This document shows positions 16,982 through 25,581 of a DNA stretch of 64,000 nt, in pieces; positions within the stretch are counted from its first letter, which is position 1, and each line of letters starts with the position of its first letter. A model generated the notes under the pieces. The model ran no database searches, was not told the DNA's origin, and saw nothing but the letters and a program-made list of their open reading frames with translations. The position numbers and the translations under genes are program-made. Origin of the DNA: Streptomyces sp. NRRL WC-3605 (lineage in GTDB: Bacteria; Actinomycetota; Actinomycetes; Streptomycetales; Streptomycetaceae); NCBI RefSeq assembly GCF_001509795.1, contig NZ_LLZN01000002.1:372001-436000 (forward strand), read 5' to 3'.

Positions 16982-17860
16982 CCCGCGGCGCGGCCCGAGC
17001 GCGCCGGAGCCCAGGGCGACTCCGGCGCCGACCAGGGCGCTGCCGAGGGCCTGGACCGCGCCGTAGGAGCCGGTCCCGGCCAGCGGGGCGGTGCAGGCGG
17101 CGGCGACCGGGATGAGACCGGAGAAGAGCGTGGCCCGCTCGGCGCCGATGCGCTGCATGCCCATGTACCAGCACACGAACCCGACGACGGTGACTATCGC
17201 CGCCTGCCACAGCAGCGCGGCGGTCTCGGTCGCGTCGGGCCGGCGCAGCCACGCGGTGCCGTCCGCGAGCAGCCCGACCAGCGCGGCCTGGACGGCGGCG
17301 ACCCCGCAGACCGTCGCGGACAGCAGACGCGGGCCGAGGGGCCGCAGCACGGGTACGGCGAGGACCGCGAAGCCCACCTCGCCGACCAGCGCACACACCG
17401 AGAAGGCGATGCCGGTGCCGTCCGTACGGCCCCACCCCTGCACGGTGAACGCGCCGACCGCGACGAGCGCCGCGCCGTACAGCACGGCGCGTTGCGGGCG
17501 GCGGCCGTCCAGGAACGGGACGAGGACGGCCACGGCCACGGGGGCGCAGCCGACGAAGACGCCGGGGACGGCGGGTTCCGCCGTACGTTCGGCGGCGAGG
17601 ACGGCGAGGTTGAAACCGAGCATGCCGACGGCGGCGAGCACCCCGAGGCGCGCCCACTGGCGGACGGTGAGCGCGCGCAGCCGCGCGGCGGCGCCGCGCC
17701 CGGCGAGCGGGACCAGCAGCAGGCAGGCGAGCGCGTAGCGCAGGAACTGGCCGCCCGCGTAGGGGTAGTCGCCGAGCAGGCTGTTGGCGGTGAAGGATCC
17801 TCCGACGAGGACGCAGGCGAGCGCGGCGAGCAGCGCGCCGCGCGTGGTGGTGGCGTTCAT
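16697..17860 (-). CDS. EamA/DMT-family transporter with an unusual C-terminal tail
   Basis: Residues 1-290 are a normal ten-helix drug/metabolite transporter with two EamA repeats (GGSFTANSLLGDYPYAGGQFLRYALACLLLVPL; VCWYMGMQRIGAERATLFSGLIPVAAACTAPLAG). The frame then runs on for about 95 polar residues (from SAAAVEDDARDQ to the end). This tail is antisense to the alpha/beta hydrolase and looks non-native; a lost stop or frameshift near 16985-17000 would explain it. The start at 17860 is MNATTTRGALLAAL. The divergent MocR regulator 47 bases away probably controls it. Confidence 0.85.
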   Translation of the reverse strand: MNATTTRGALLAALACVLVGGSFTANSLLGDYPYAGGQFLRYALACLLLVPLAGRGAAARLRALTVRQWARLGVLAAVGMLGFNLAVLAAERTAEPAVPGVFVGCAPVAVAVLVPFLDGRRPQRAVLYGAALVAVGAFTVQGWGRTDGTGIAFSVCALVGEVGFAVLAVPVLRPLGPRLLSATVCGVAAVQAALVGLLADGTAWLRRPDATETAALLWQAAIVTVVGFVCWYMGMQRIGAERATLFSGLIPVAAACTAPLAGTGSYGAVQALGSALVGAGVALGSGALGPRRGSAAAVEDDARDQGRVVVHGAVTATGQPDEPRLGDEPLGAHALTGDEQPVPAAPGHGHRDAGEVVQELDRPAGPQGLVEARGAGQRERLGDHGLR

Positions 17861-17907
17861 GGCAGTGACGCTAGGAAGGGCGGCGGCCCGGTTTAAGGTC
17901 CACTTCC

Positions 17908-19401
17908 ATGACGTCATCGGAGACCAATTCCGCGCGGGACACGGCCTGGGACGCCGGGTCGTCCGCCGCGGACGGTTCGCGGCGGGCGGGCTCCTCGGCC
18001 GCCTGGGAGGTCCTGCTGCCCGCGGTCGCGGCACCGCCACGCGCGCGTGGCCGGTCCCTGCGGGAGGCGCTGCGCGAGGCGGTGCGATCGGGACGGCTGG
18101 CTCCCGGCACGCGGCTGCCGTCGAGCCGGGACCTCGCCGCCGACCTCGGAGTGTCGCGCGGGCTGATCACCGAGGCGTACGAGCAGCTGACGGCGGAGGG
18201 GTATCTGCGCAGCGGCCGGGGGGCCGGGACCTGGGTGGGGGGTGCCGCGCGGTCGGCCCCGGCCCGCGCGCGGGACCTCGCGCCCCGCCCCGCCGGGGAC
18301 CGGGCCGGCTTCGTGCCCGGGTCGCCGGACGTGTCGCTGTTCCCGCGGGCCGCGTGGGCGGCGGCCCAGCGCGCCGTCCTGACCGAACTCCCCCACGACG
18401 AGCTGGGATACCCGGACCCGCGTGGGCTGCCCCGGCTGCGCACGGCGCTGGCCGCGCTGTTGGCGCGCCGCCGGGGCGTGGTCGCCGATCCCGAGCGGAT
18501 CGTGGTGCTGTCCGGGGTGTCGCAGGCGATGGCGGTGCTCGGCCTCGTGCTGCACGCGCGCGGTATCCGTGAGGTCGGTGTCGAGGACCCGGGAAGCCCG
18601 CAGCACGCCGCCCTGTACGCCGCCGCCGGGGTGCGGGCCGTGCCGCTGCCCCTGGACGACGAGGGCCCGGCGCCGGGCCCACTGCGGGCCTCGGGAGTGC
18701 GGTGCGTCGTCACGACACCCGCCCACCAGTTCCCGACCGGCATCGCCTGCTCCGCCCGCCGCCGGGCCGAACTGCTCGACTGGGCGCGGTCCGTCGACGG
18801 GTTCGTGCTCGAGGACGACTACGACGGCGACTTCCGCTACGACCGGGCGCCCGTCGGAGCGCTCCAGGGACTCGACCCGGAACGCGTCGCCTACGCCGGG
18901 TCGGTGAGCAAATCCCTCGCACCCGGGCTGCGGCTCGGCTGGCTCCTGGTGCCGGAGGCGCTGGCCGAGGAGGTCGTCGAGCGCAAACGGACCCTGGATC
19001 TCGGTCATCCCACGCTCGACCAGGCGGTGTTCGCGCGGTTCGTGGAGCGCGGCGACTACGACCGGCAGCTGCGGCGCTGCCAGCGGGCGTACCGGGAGCG
19101 CCGCGACACGCTCGTCGCGGCGCTCGACGAGCACTTCCCCGGCGCACGCGTCACCGGGATCGCGGCGGGGCTGCACGTCATCGCCGCGCTGCCCGAGCGG
19201 TACGGCCCCGAAGAACGGTTCCTCGCGCGCGTGGCGGCGGCCGGGGTCGCCGTACAGCCGCTGACGCACTGCACGCACGCCCGTGCCGGGGGCGGCGAGG
19301 AGGAGGCGGGAGTGCGCCTCGTGCTGGGGTACGCGCATCTGTCGCCGGCCCGGATACGGGCGGGGGTGCGGGTGATGGCGCAGGCGGTGGCGCCGCGCTG
19401 A
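17908..19401 (+). CDS. MocR/PdxR-type GntR regulator with aminotransferase domain
   Basis: A 497-residue fusion. A GntR winged helix (about residues 45-110: SLREALREAVRSGRLAPGTRLPSSRDLAADLGVSRGLITEAYEQL) precedes a fold-type I aminotransferase domain. The PLP lysine is Lys335 in GSVSKSLAPGLRLGW; DDYDGDFRYDR is also conserved. MocR proteins sense PLP or amino-acid adducts and usually control a divergent transporter or PLP gene, here the EamA gene. No Shine-Dalgarno is visible before the ATG, so a leaderless message is possible. Confidence 0.93.
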   Translation: MTSSETNSARDTAWDAGSSAADGSRRAGSSAAWEVLLPAVAAPPRARGRSLREALREAVRSGRLAPGTRLPSSRDLAADLGVSRGLITEAYEQLTAEGYLRSGRGAGTWVGGAARSAPARARDLAPRPAGDRAGFVPGSPDVSLFPRAAWAAAQRAVLTELPHDELGYPDPRGLPRLRTALAALLARRRGVVADPERIVVLSGVSQAMAVLGLVLHARGIREVGVEDPGSPQHAALYAAAGVRAVPLPLDDEGPAPGPLRASGVRCVVTTPAHQFPTGIACSARRRAELLDWARSVDGFVLEDDYDGDFRYDRAPVGALQGLDPERVAYAGSVSKSLAPGLRLGWLLVPEALAEEVVERKRTLDLGHPTLDQAVFARFVERGDYDRQLRRCQRAYRERRDTLVAALDEHFPGARVTGIAAGLHVIAALPERYGPEERFLARVAAAGVAVQPLTHCTHARAGGGEEEAGVRLVLGYAHLSPARIRAGVRVMAQAVAPR

Positions 19402-19503
19402 CGGGGAGGCGGCCGTTCCGAGGTTCGGTACGGCACCGGCCGGAATCGTGCGCCCGGCGTCCGTCCGGGGAGACGCCCGGTTCCCTCCCGGGCGGGGCCG
19501 GTT

Positions 19504-19521
19504 GTTCACTTGTGGTTTCCG
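19504..19521 (+). promoter_or_regulatory. PHO-box-like direct repeat upstream of phoD
   Basis: GTTCACT (19504-19510), four bases, then GTTTCCG (19515-19521). The Streptomyces PhoP site is built of GTTCACC-like units repeated every 11 bases; the first unit matches 6 of 7 and the second about 4 of 7. It is 68 bases before the phoD start, a suitable place for activation under phosphate starvation. Confidence 0.5.
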
Positions 19522-19589
19522 TCGACGCCCAGGCGCACCAGTAGTTGTGGCTCTGCACACCGGCCGGATCACGCCCCTGGAGGCTTGCC

Positions 19590-21161
19590 ATGTCCCTTCC
19601 GCTCCCGGACCGCCGCGGCGTTCTGCGCGGCTCGCTGGCCGCGTCGGCGGCCCTCACCCTGCCCACGGCCCTAGGCTCCGCACCGGCCTTCGCCCGGTCC
19701 GGGCGGCCCAGAGCGGGCTGGGGCGTACAGACGGGCGACGTGACGACGGACTCGGGTCTGGTGTGGGTGCGGTCGGACCGCCCGGCGCGGATGATCGTCG
19801 AGACCTCGGCCACCGAGTCGTTCCGCCGCACGCGTCGCTGGCACGGCCCGCTGCTGGGCGCCGGCACCGACTTCACCGGCACGACGCGGCTGCACGGCCT
19901 GCCCTCCGGGGAGCAGATCCACTACCGGGTGCTGCTCGCCGACCCCGACGACCCGCGCCGCACCGGCGAACCGGTCAGCGGCACGTTCCGTACGGCGTCC
20001 GCACGGCGCCGCGACGGGGTGCGGTTCCTGTGGTCGGGCGACCTGGCCGGGCAGGGCTGGGGCATCAACCCGGACTTCGGCGGCTACCGTGTCTACGACG
20101 CGATGGCGCGGCTCGATCCGGACTTCTTCCTGTGCAGCGGCGACAACATCTACGCCGACGGCCCGATCTCGTCGTCCGTCACGCTGCCCGACGGCCGTGT
20201 CTGGCGGAACGTCACCACCGAGGAGAAGTCCAAGGTGGCGGAGACGCTGACCGAGTTCCGCGGCGCCTTCCGCTACAACCTGCTCGACGTGAACCTGCGG
20301 CGGTTCAACGCACAGGTGCCCTCGATCGTCCAGTGGGACGACCACGAGGTGCTGAACAACTGGTACCCCGGTGAGATCCTCACCGACGCCCGCTACACGG
20401 AGAAGAACGTCGACGTCCTGGCCGCGCGGGCCCGGCGGGCCTTCTCCGAGTACTTCCCGGTGTCCACGCTGCGCCGCCCGTCGGGCCGCGTCCACCGGGT
20501 GGTGCACCACGGCCCGCTGCTCGACGTGTTCGTGCTCGACATGCGCAGTCACCGCAACGCCAACTCCCCCGGCGATCAGCCCACCGACCCCCAGGGCATC
20601 CTGGGCGCCGAGCAACTGACCTGGCTGAAGCGGGAACTGGCCCGCTCGCGGGCGGTGTGGAAGGTGATCGCCTCGGACATGCCGCTGGGTCTCGTGGTGC
20701 CGGACACCGGAGACGGCAGGCCGGACATCGAGGCCGTCGCGCAGGGTGATCCAGGGGCTCCGCTCGGGCGGGAGCTGCAGATCGCCGAACTGCTGCGGTT
20801 CATCAAGCACCGCCGGATCACGGGCACGGTGTGGCTGACCGCCGACGTGCACCACACCTCGGCGCAGCACTACCAGCCGTCGCGGGCCGCCTTCGGTGAC
20901 TTCGAGCCGTTCTGGGAGTTCGTGTCCGGTCCGCTCAACGCGGGAGCCTTCCCGGCGAGCGCACTCGACGGCACCTTCGGCCCGGAGCGGGTCTTCGTGA
21001 AGGCGCCCACGGTGTCCAACGTCGGGCCGGCCGGCGGCTACCAGTTCTTCGGCGAGGTCGACATCGACGGCGGCAGCGGCGAACTGACCGTGCGGCTGCG
21101 CGAGTCGGACGGCACCGTGCTGTTCACCAAGGTCCTCCAGCCGGGCCGCGTCGGTCAGTGA
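19590..21161 (+). CDS. phoD: Secreted alkaline phosphatase, PhoD family
   Basis: A 523-residue exported metallophosphoesterase. The N-terminus has a Tat-type signal (DRRGVLRGSLAASAALTL, cleavage near AFA-RS). A small beta domain precedes the catalytic domain, which shows SGDNIYADGPI, QWDDHEVLNNWYPGE, DMRSHRNAN and TADVHHTSAQHY. These are metal ligands typical of Ca/Fe PhoD enzymes that release phosphate from phosphodiesters and teichoic-acid-like substrates outside the cell. The ATG at 19590 gives the twin-arginine start. An upstream repeat resembles a PHO box. Confidence 0.93.
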   Translation: MSLPLPDRRGVLRGSLAASAALTLPTALGSAPAFARSGRPRAGWGVQTGDVTTDSGLVWVRSDRPARMIVETSATESFRRTRRWHGPLLGAGTDFTGTTRLHGLPSGEQIHYRVLLADPDDPRRTGEPVSGTFRTASARRRDGVRFLWSGDLAGQGWGINPDFGGYRVYDAMARLDPDFFLCSGDNIYADGPISSSVTLPDGRVWRNVTTEEKSKVAETLTEFRGAFRYNLLDVNLRRFNAQVPSIVQWDDHEVLNNWYPGEILTDARYTEKNVDVLAARARRAFSEYFPVSTLRRPSGRVHRVVHHGPLLDVFVLDMRSHRNANSPGDQPTDPQGILGAEQLTWLKRELARSRAVWKVIASDMPLGLVVPDTGDGRPDIEAVAQGDPGAPLGRELQIAELLRFIKHRRITGTVWLTADVHHTSAQHYQPSRAAFGDFEPFWEFVSGPLNAGAFPASALDGTFGPERVFVKAPTVSNVGPAGGYQFFGEVDIDGGSGELTVRLRESDGTVLFTKVLQPGRVGQ

Positions 21162-21225
21162 CTCCTCTACCCTGGAGGGCGTGTCGCGCGCCGGCGTCAT
21201 CCCCCGGTGCGCGGCACGGCCGCCG

Positions 21226-21350
21226 GACGCGCGACACCGCCGGCACGGTGGCTCGCCGGACGCCGCGAGACCGCTGAGACGGTGGCTCGCCCGACGCGGC
21301 GAGACGGCTCAGGCGGCGGCTCACCCGACGCGGCGAGACCGCCGATCCGG
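21226..21350. repeat. Degenerate 33-34 bp tandem repeat, 3.7 copies
   Basis: Units start at 21226, 21259, 21293 and 21327 (last one partial), each beginning GACGCSGCGAGACCG-like and ending CGGTGGCTCGCC-like. They fill half of the 242-base gap between phoD and the SWIM gene. Units differ at several positions, so the array is old. No credible ORF uses it. Confidence 0.75.
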
Positions 21351-21403
21351 GGCGTCCTCGCAGGTCGGCGCGATTGTCAGTGGTCGCCTCTACGGTCTTT
21401 CCC

Positions 21404-22810
21404 ATGACGCGATCTCTCCAGGCCGTGGCCTATCGCCGACCCTCCGCGCTGCGCTCCGCGGCGGACGGACAGCACTTGGGACTCGAGACGTCCCGGGGTG
21501 CGACACCCTCCGGCGTCGAGGACCACCCGCGGTTCTTCACCGGCTTCCTGACGTCTCCTCAGGTGGCGTCCGCCGGGCTGCTCGCGGTGGCCGACGTGGC
21601 GGCCACCCGCTACTACCAGCGGCAGCTGGCCGCCTCCCTGGACCCGGTGGTGACGGGCAACGGAGACCGGCTGCGCTTCGAGTCCTTCTCCGGCTGCTGC
21701 GGGGTGTACGCACGCCTGGACGTGCTGGAACCGGGCCTCGACGGCGGCGAGGTGGGGCACGGCACCACCAACGTCGACGTCAACAACCCGTTGCGGGAGG
21801 CGCTGTCGCGGATCGGGGCGGACGATCCGCTCCATCTGCGGGTCGGTCCGGAGGAGTTGGCGGTGACGACGGTCGACGGCCCCGTCGTGGAGAAGAAGGT
21901 CCCCCTGCCGGACCGCTGGCTGCGCGGCTTCGCGGAGGCCCAGGTCCTGGCGGCCGGGTTCGATCTGCGTGCGGAGCTGCCCGCGGCCGAGGCGGTGCGG
22001 TTCCTGCGTTCGCTCCCGCGCGGCGGTGCCCGCGGCGCGTCGGGAGGAGCGCGCTGGGTCGTGCCCGCCGGGAAGAGCCTGCGGCCCACCACCCGTGCGG
22101 TGCCGGGGGCGGTGTGCCTGCCCGGCCCCGAGCGGCTGGTCACCCTCCAACGGGTGCTGCGGCACGCCACCGCGCTACGGGTGTACGGCCCCGCGCTCAG
22201 CGGCGGTTCGGGCGGCACGGCGAGCGCGTGGGAGGCGGTGCTCCCGGGGATGCGGCTCACCCTGACCCTGTCGCCCGACGCCGCGCGCGGTTTCTCCGGG
22301 GAGGGCGGCGTCCTGGACGCGCTCGCCACCGACGAGGCCGCCGAGGACGCGGAGCTGGTCGCGGTGCTCCTGGCATGGGAGCCCCGGATCGACGTGGCCG
22401 ACCTGGCGGCCGCCTCCGGGCTCACGGCCGACCGGGTGCGGGCGGCGCTGGTCCGTCTCGGCACCTCGGGCCGGGTTGGCTACGACACGGCCGAGGCGGC
22501 GTACTTCCACCGGGAGCTGCCGTACGACGCCGAGCGGGCGGAGCGTCACAACCCGAGGCTGCGGGCGGCACGGGCCCTGGTCGCGGCCGGGGCGGTCACG
22601 CTCCAGGGCGATATCGGCACGGTGACGGCCGAGGACGGGCACGTGCACCGGGTGCGTGACGCGTCCGGGGTGCTCAGCTGCAGCTGTCTGTGGTGGGCCA
22701 AGTACCGGGGCGGGCGCGGGCCGTGCAAGCATGCGCTCGCGGTCCGGATGGTGCGGCGAGGCGCCTCCGTCGAGGAGCGCGGCATGGCGAAGGCCGGGGG
22801 TACACGATGA
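21404..22810 (+). CDS. SWIM zinc-finger protein
   Basis: A 468-residue protein of the bacterial SWIM family. The C-terminal finger is CSCLWWAKYRGGRGPCKHALAV (CxCx(n)CxH), a DNA- or protein-binding zinc motif. The large N-terminal region is mixed alpha/beta with a winged-helix-like part (LAAASGLTADRVRAALVRLGTSGRVGYDTAEAAYFHRELP). The stop overlaps the next ATG, coupling it to the large repeat-like protein. Comparable SWIM genes elsewhere sit with MoxR AAA ATPase and VWA genes (as in the E. coli yeh region), which are absent here. Confidence 0.9.
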   Translation: MTRSLQAVAYRRPSALRSAADGQHLGLETSRGATPSGVEDHPRFFTGFLTSPQVASAGLLAVADVAATRYYQRQLAASLDPVVTGNGDRLRFESFSGCCGVYARLDVLEPGLDGGEVGHGTTNVDVNNPLREALSRIGADDPLHLRVGPEELAVTTVDGPVVEKKVPLPDRWLRGFAEAQVLAAGFDLRAELPAAEAVRFLRSLPRGGARGASGGARWVVPAGKSLRPTTRAVPGAVCLPGPERLVTLQRVLRHATALRVYGPALSGGSGGTASAWEAVLPGMRLTLTLSPDAARGFSGEGGVLDALATDEAAEDAELVAVLLAWEPRIDVADLAAASGLTADRVRAALVRLGTSGRVGYDTAEAAYFHRELPYDAERAERHNPRLRAARALVAAGAVTLQGDIGTVTAEDGHVHRVRDASGVLSCSCLWWAKYRGGRGPCKHALAVRMVRRGASVEERGMAKAGGTR

Positions 22811-25461
22811 GTTCGCTGGTCGAAGCGGTACGGGCGGGGCGTTCGGCGGACGTGGTGAGCCTCCTCGACGGAATGACGGACGCCGAGCGGCGCGCCGCGT
22901 TCCCCGAGTTGCGGTCGCTGCGCAAGGAGCTGCGGGCCGATCCGTGGACCGCTCAGGCGCGCCGCGTCTATCCGGCTCTTCACGCGGCGGGGGCTGCGTG
23001 CCAGACCGGGGCCGCCGCGGTGGCCTCCTGGATCGCCGCCTCCGACATGCGCTGGTGGTCCGCGTCCCCCGGAGTGCTGATCGACCTGCTGGGTGACCGC
23101 TCCCCCGCCTGGCTCGCCGATGTGGCGCACCGCCTGGCCGCCCGACCCCTCACTTCCCGGGTGCCGTACGAGCTGATGGCGGGTCTGGTCCGGTTGTCCG
23201 GGTGCCCGGTGCCGACGACCGAGGCGTATGTGCACGGCTGGGTGGATCACATCGGTCATGTCTGGCAGCGCGGCGACACGATCCTGGACCGGCTGCGCAA
23301 GGACCCGCATCTGACGCAGCTGGTGGCCGCGCTGTTCGAGACGGCCGACATCGGGAACCGGCTCTCCTGGGCGTCGGACGGGGGCGAGAACGGCTGGAGC
23401 GGAGCGCTCGCCCGGCTCACCGCCGAGGGGACGCTGGACCGAAGGGCGACGGTCGACGCCTGTGTGGCCCGGCTGCTGCGGGGCGGGCCGGCCGCCGATC
23501 ACCGGGTGTTCCTGGGCGTGCTGCAGGCGTTCGCGCTGACGCGTGACGAGGAGCGGGACCGCGTCGCCGACTGGCTGGCCCTGGCCTCCGACGGGCCGTC
23601 CGTGGTGGCCGCGCACGCACAGTCGGTGCTGGCGTCGCTGGCCCTGGACGGCGAGTTGCCCGCGCGCCGGCTGGCCGAGATGTCGGGTGCCGTGCTGTTC
23701 CGCACCGAGAAGAAGCTGGTACGCGCCCAGTTGATCCTGCTCGGCAAGGTACTGGCCCGTGACGCGTCGTCGGCCGGCGAGCTGCTGCCCGCCGCCGCCC
23801 AGGCGTTCGGGCACGAGGACTCCGAGGTGCAGGAACGGGCGCTGAAGCTGGTCGAGCGGCACCGGCGGACGATCGGCACGGACGTGGTCCGCGGCGAACT
23901 GCGGTCGGCGGCCGAGCAGTTGATCCCCACGCTGCGCAAGCGGGCCGCCGACGTCCTGGGAGTCGCCCTCGACGCGCCGGAGCCGCTCGCCTACGAGGAG
24001 GTGCTGCCACCCGCGCCGCAGCCGGTCCGGCTGGAGCCGGCGCCCGCGTCGGCGACGGAACTCGCCGAGGAGGTGGGGGTGCTGCTGGCGTCCGGCGGCG
24101 ACGTGGCCGCGTTCGAGCGGACCGTCGACGGGCTGGTGCGCGAGACGCACCGGGACCGGGAGGGGCTGCTGGAGGCGCTGGCGCCGCTGTTGGCCCAGCG
24201 CTGGTGGTACCAGCCGGATACGGTGCGCCATCCGGTCGAGTCCTCGTTCACCGGCCCCTACGGGCTGGTCGGTCCGTCGCACGCGCTGGAGCTCCTCCTG
24301 GCCGCAGTGGCCGGCGCGATCCCCACCGCCGCCCTCCGCAGTGCCGTCGCCCTGAGGACCGCGAGTGACCAGTGCGGCCACGCCCCGCTCATCCGGGCCT
24401 TCGAGACCCGGATCTGGGAGCTGGCCTTCCGGATCCGCACCGAGCCCCTGCCGTTCCTCCTCTCCACGCCGACCTGGAGCACGGGACTGCTGGAGCCGGA
24501 GGACCTGGTGACACGTCTCGAGGAGTACCGGCGTCTCGGGGCGCGGGTGTCGCGGGCCGACTTCGCGCAGGCGCTGCTCCGGGTCCGGCGCGGCGACCGG
24601 AAGCGGGCCGGCGCGGCGGCGGAGCGGGCGGCCGCTCTGGGTACGGCCGAGGGGACACGGCTGGCCGAGTGGCTGGCCTCGGCACCCCCTACGCCGATGG
24701 TGAGGCGCCGGACGTCGCAGGACCGTGTCCTGGTGGAGGCGGACGGGATACCCGAGTTCCTGGACGGTCTCCCGGACGGATTCCGCACGCTGGGCCTGCC
24801 GGTGAGCGGCGACGCGGCACGCTGGTCCTGCTACCACTGGCACGACGGCGTGCGCCCGCACTGGCTCGCGGCGCTTCCCGAGGCGCGGGAGCTGGTGGCG
24901 GTCCGGATGCTGCGCGACGTCTCGTTCACGGCGATCCACGACAGCCGCGGAGAGGCGGCGATCCTGCCGCTGCTCGCCGAGTCGGACGGGGAGGCCGGTG
25001 CGGCGGTGCGGCTCGCCGTGGCGCACGGGCTCGGCGCACGGCATCCCGAGGACCGCCTGGCGTCGGTCGACGCCCTGCTGGTGCTGGCGTCGCGCGGGCA
25101 ACTGGACGCGGCCGGACTGGGCGCGGACCTCGGCGACCTCGCCCGGCGTGGGGTCGTGAAGCCGTCGCGGCTCGTCGACTCGATACGCACGGCGATGTCC
25201 ACGGGCGCGTACGGCACCGTCTGGGACACGTTGCGGCACACCCTGCCGGTGCTCCTGGCGGATCTGGCGACGGGCACGGCGACGACTCCGGCGCGAGGGC
25301 TCGCGGATCTGCTGGCCGCCGCCGCGGAGTGCGCCGAGCGGACCGGAGCGCGCGGGGAGGTGGCGCATCTGGCGCACACCGCGGACCGGCGGGGGTCGTC
25401 CCGGCTGGTCGAACAGGCGCGAAGGCTGCGCACGGCGCTGGAGACCGAGCCGGCCGCGTGA
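22807..25461 (+). CDS. Large helical repeat-like protein, DUF6493 type
   Basis: An 884-residue soluble protein starting in the stop codon of the SWIM gene (ATGA). It is almost entirely helical with HEAT/armadillo-like periodicity (SVVAAHAQSVLASLALDG, EVQERALKLVERHRRTIGTDVVRGELRSAAEQLIPTLRKRA). Loops rich in Trp/His occur near residue 670 (SCYHWHDGVRPHWL). I recognise it as the usual partner of SWIM proteins in Streptomyces (DUF6493 family). Its molecular function is unknown; a scaffold in a MoxR/VWA-like system is one possibility. No catalytic motif is visible. Confidence 0.85.
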   Translation: MSSLVEAVRAGRSADVVSLLDGMTDAERRAAFPELRSLRKELRADPWTAQARRVYPALHAAGAACQTGAAAVASWIAASDMRWWSASPGVLIDLLGDRSPAWLADVAHRLAARPLTSRVPYELMAGLVRLSGCPVPTTEAYVHGWVDHIGHVWQRGDTILDRLRKDPHLTQLVAALFETADIGNRLSWASDGGENGWSGALARLTAEGTLDRRATVDACVARLLRGGPAADHRVFLGVLQAFALTRDEERDRVADWLALASDGPSVVAAHAQSVLASLALDGELPARRLAEMSGAVLFRTEKKLVRAQLILLGKVLARDASSAGELLPAAAQAFGHEDSEVQERALKLVERHRRTIGTDVVRGELRSAAEQLIPTLRKRAADVLGVALDAPEPLAYEEVLPPAPQPVRLEPAPASATELAEEVGVLLASGGDVAAFERTVDGLVRETHRDREGLLEALAPLLAQRWWYQPDTVRHPVESSFTGPYGLVGPSHALELLLAAVAGAIPTAALRSAVALRTASDQCGHAPLIRAFETRIWELAFRIRTEPLPFLLSTPTWSTGLLEPEDLVTRLEEYRRLGARVSRADFAQALLRVRRGDRKRAGAAAERAAALGTAEGTRLAEWLASAPPTPMVRRRTSQDRVLVEADGIPEFLDGLPDGFRTLGLPVSGDAARWSCYHWHDGVRPHWLAALPEARELVAVRMLRDVSFTAIHDSRGEAAILPLLAESDGEAGAAVRLAVAHGLGARHPEDRLASVDALLVLASRGQLDAAGLGADLGDLARRGVVKPSRLVDSIRTAMSTGAYGTVWDTLRHTLPVLLADLATGTATTPARGLADLLAAAAECAERTGARGEVAHLAHTADRRGSSRLVEQARRLRTALETEPAA

Positions 25462-25581
25462 ACTCCCGCCGCGGAACAGTTACTTGACAAGAGAATAGTA
25501 GAAGAAGGGACAAAGTGGGTCTTTACCGCCCGGTCACAAAACGTTCGTGATCACGCAACACCGTTCCTTCACAGTGGCTGC
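25462..25581. other. AT-richer intergenic region before the ACT-GNAT gene
   Basis: 120 bases clearly lower in GC than the surroundings. A TTGACA hexamer lies at 25494-25499, but no good -10 follows at 16-18 bases. A GTGATCAC palindrome occurs near 25549. It probably holds the promoter of the next gene, without a confident assignment. Confidence 0.35.

Noticed and set aside
21207..21407. A 66-codon frame within the 34 bp repeat upstream of the SWIM gene
   Set aside because: It is a by-product of the repeat period; no ribosome site and Arg/Ala-only composition.
22546..25377. A 943-codon minus-strand open frame opposite the DUF6493-type gene
   Set aside because: Antisense shadow; the plus-strand frame has proper codon bias and is coupled to the SWIM gene.
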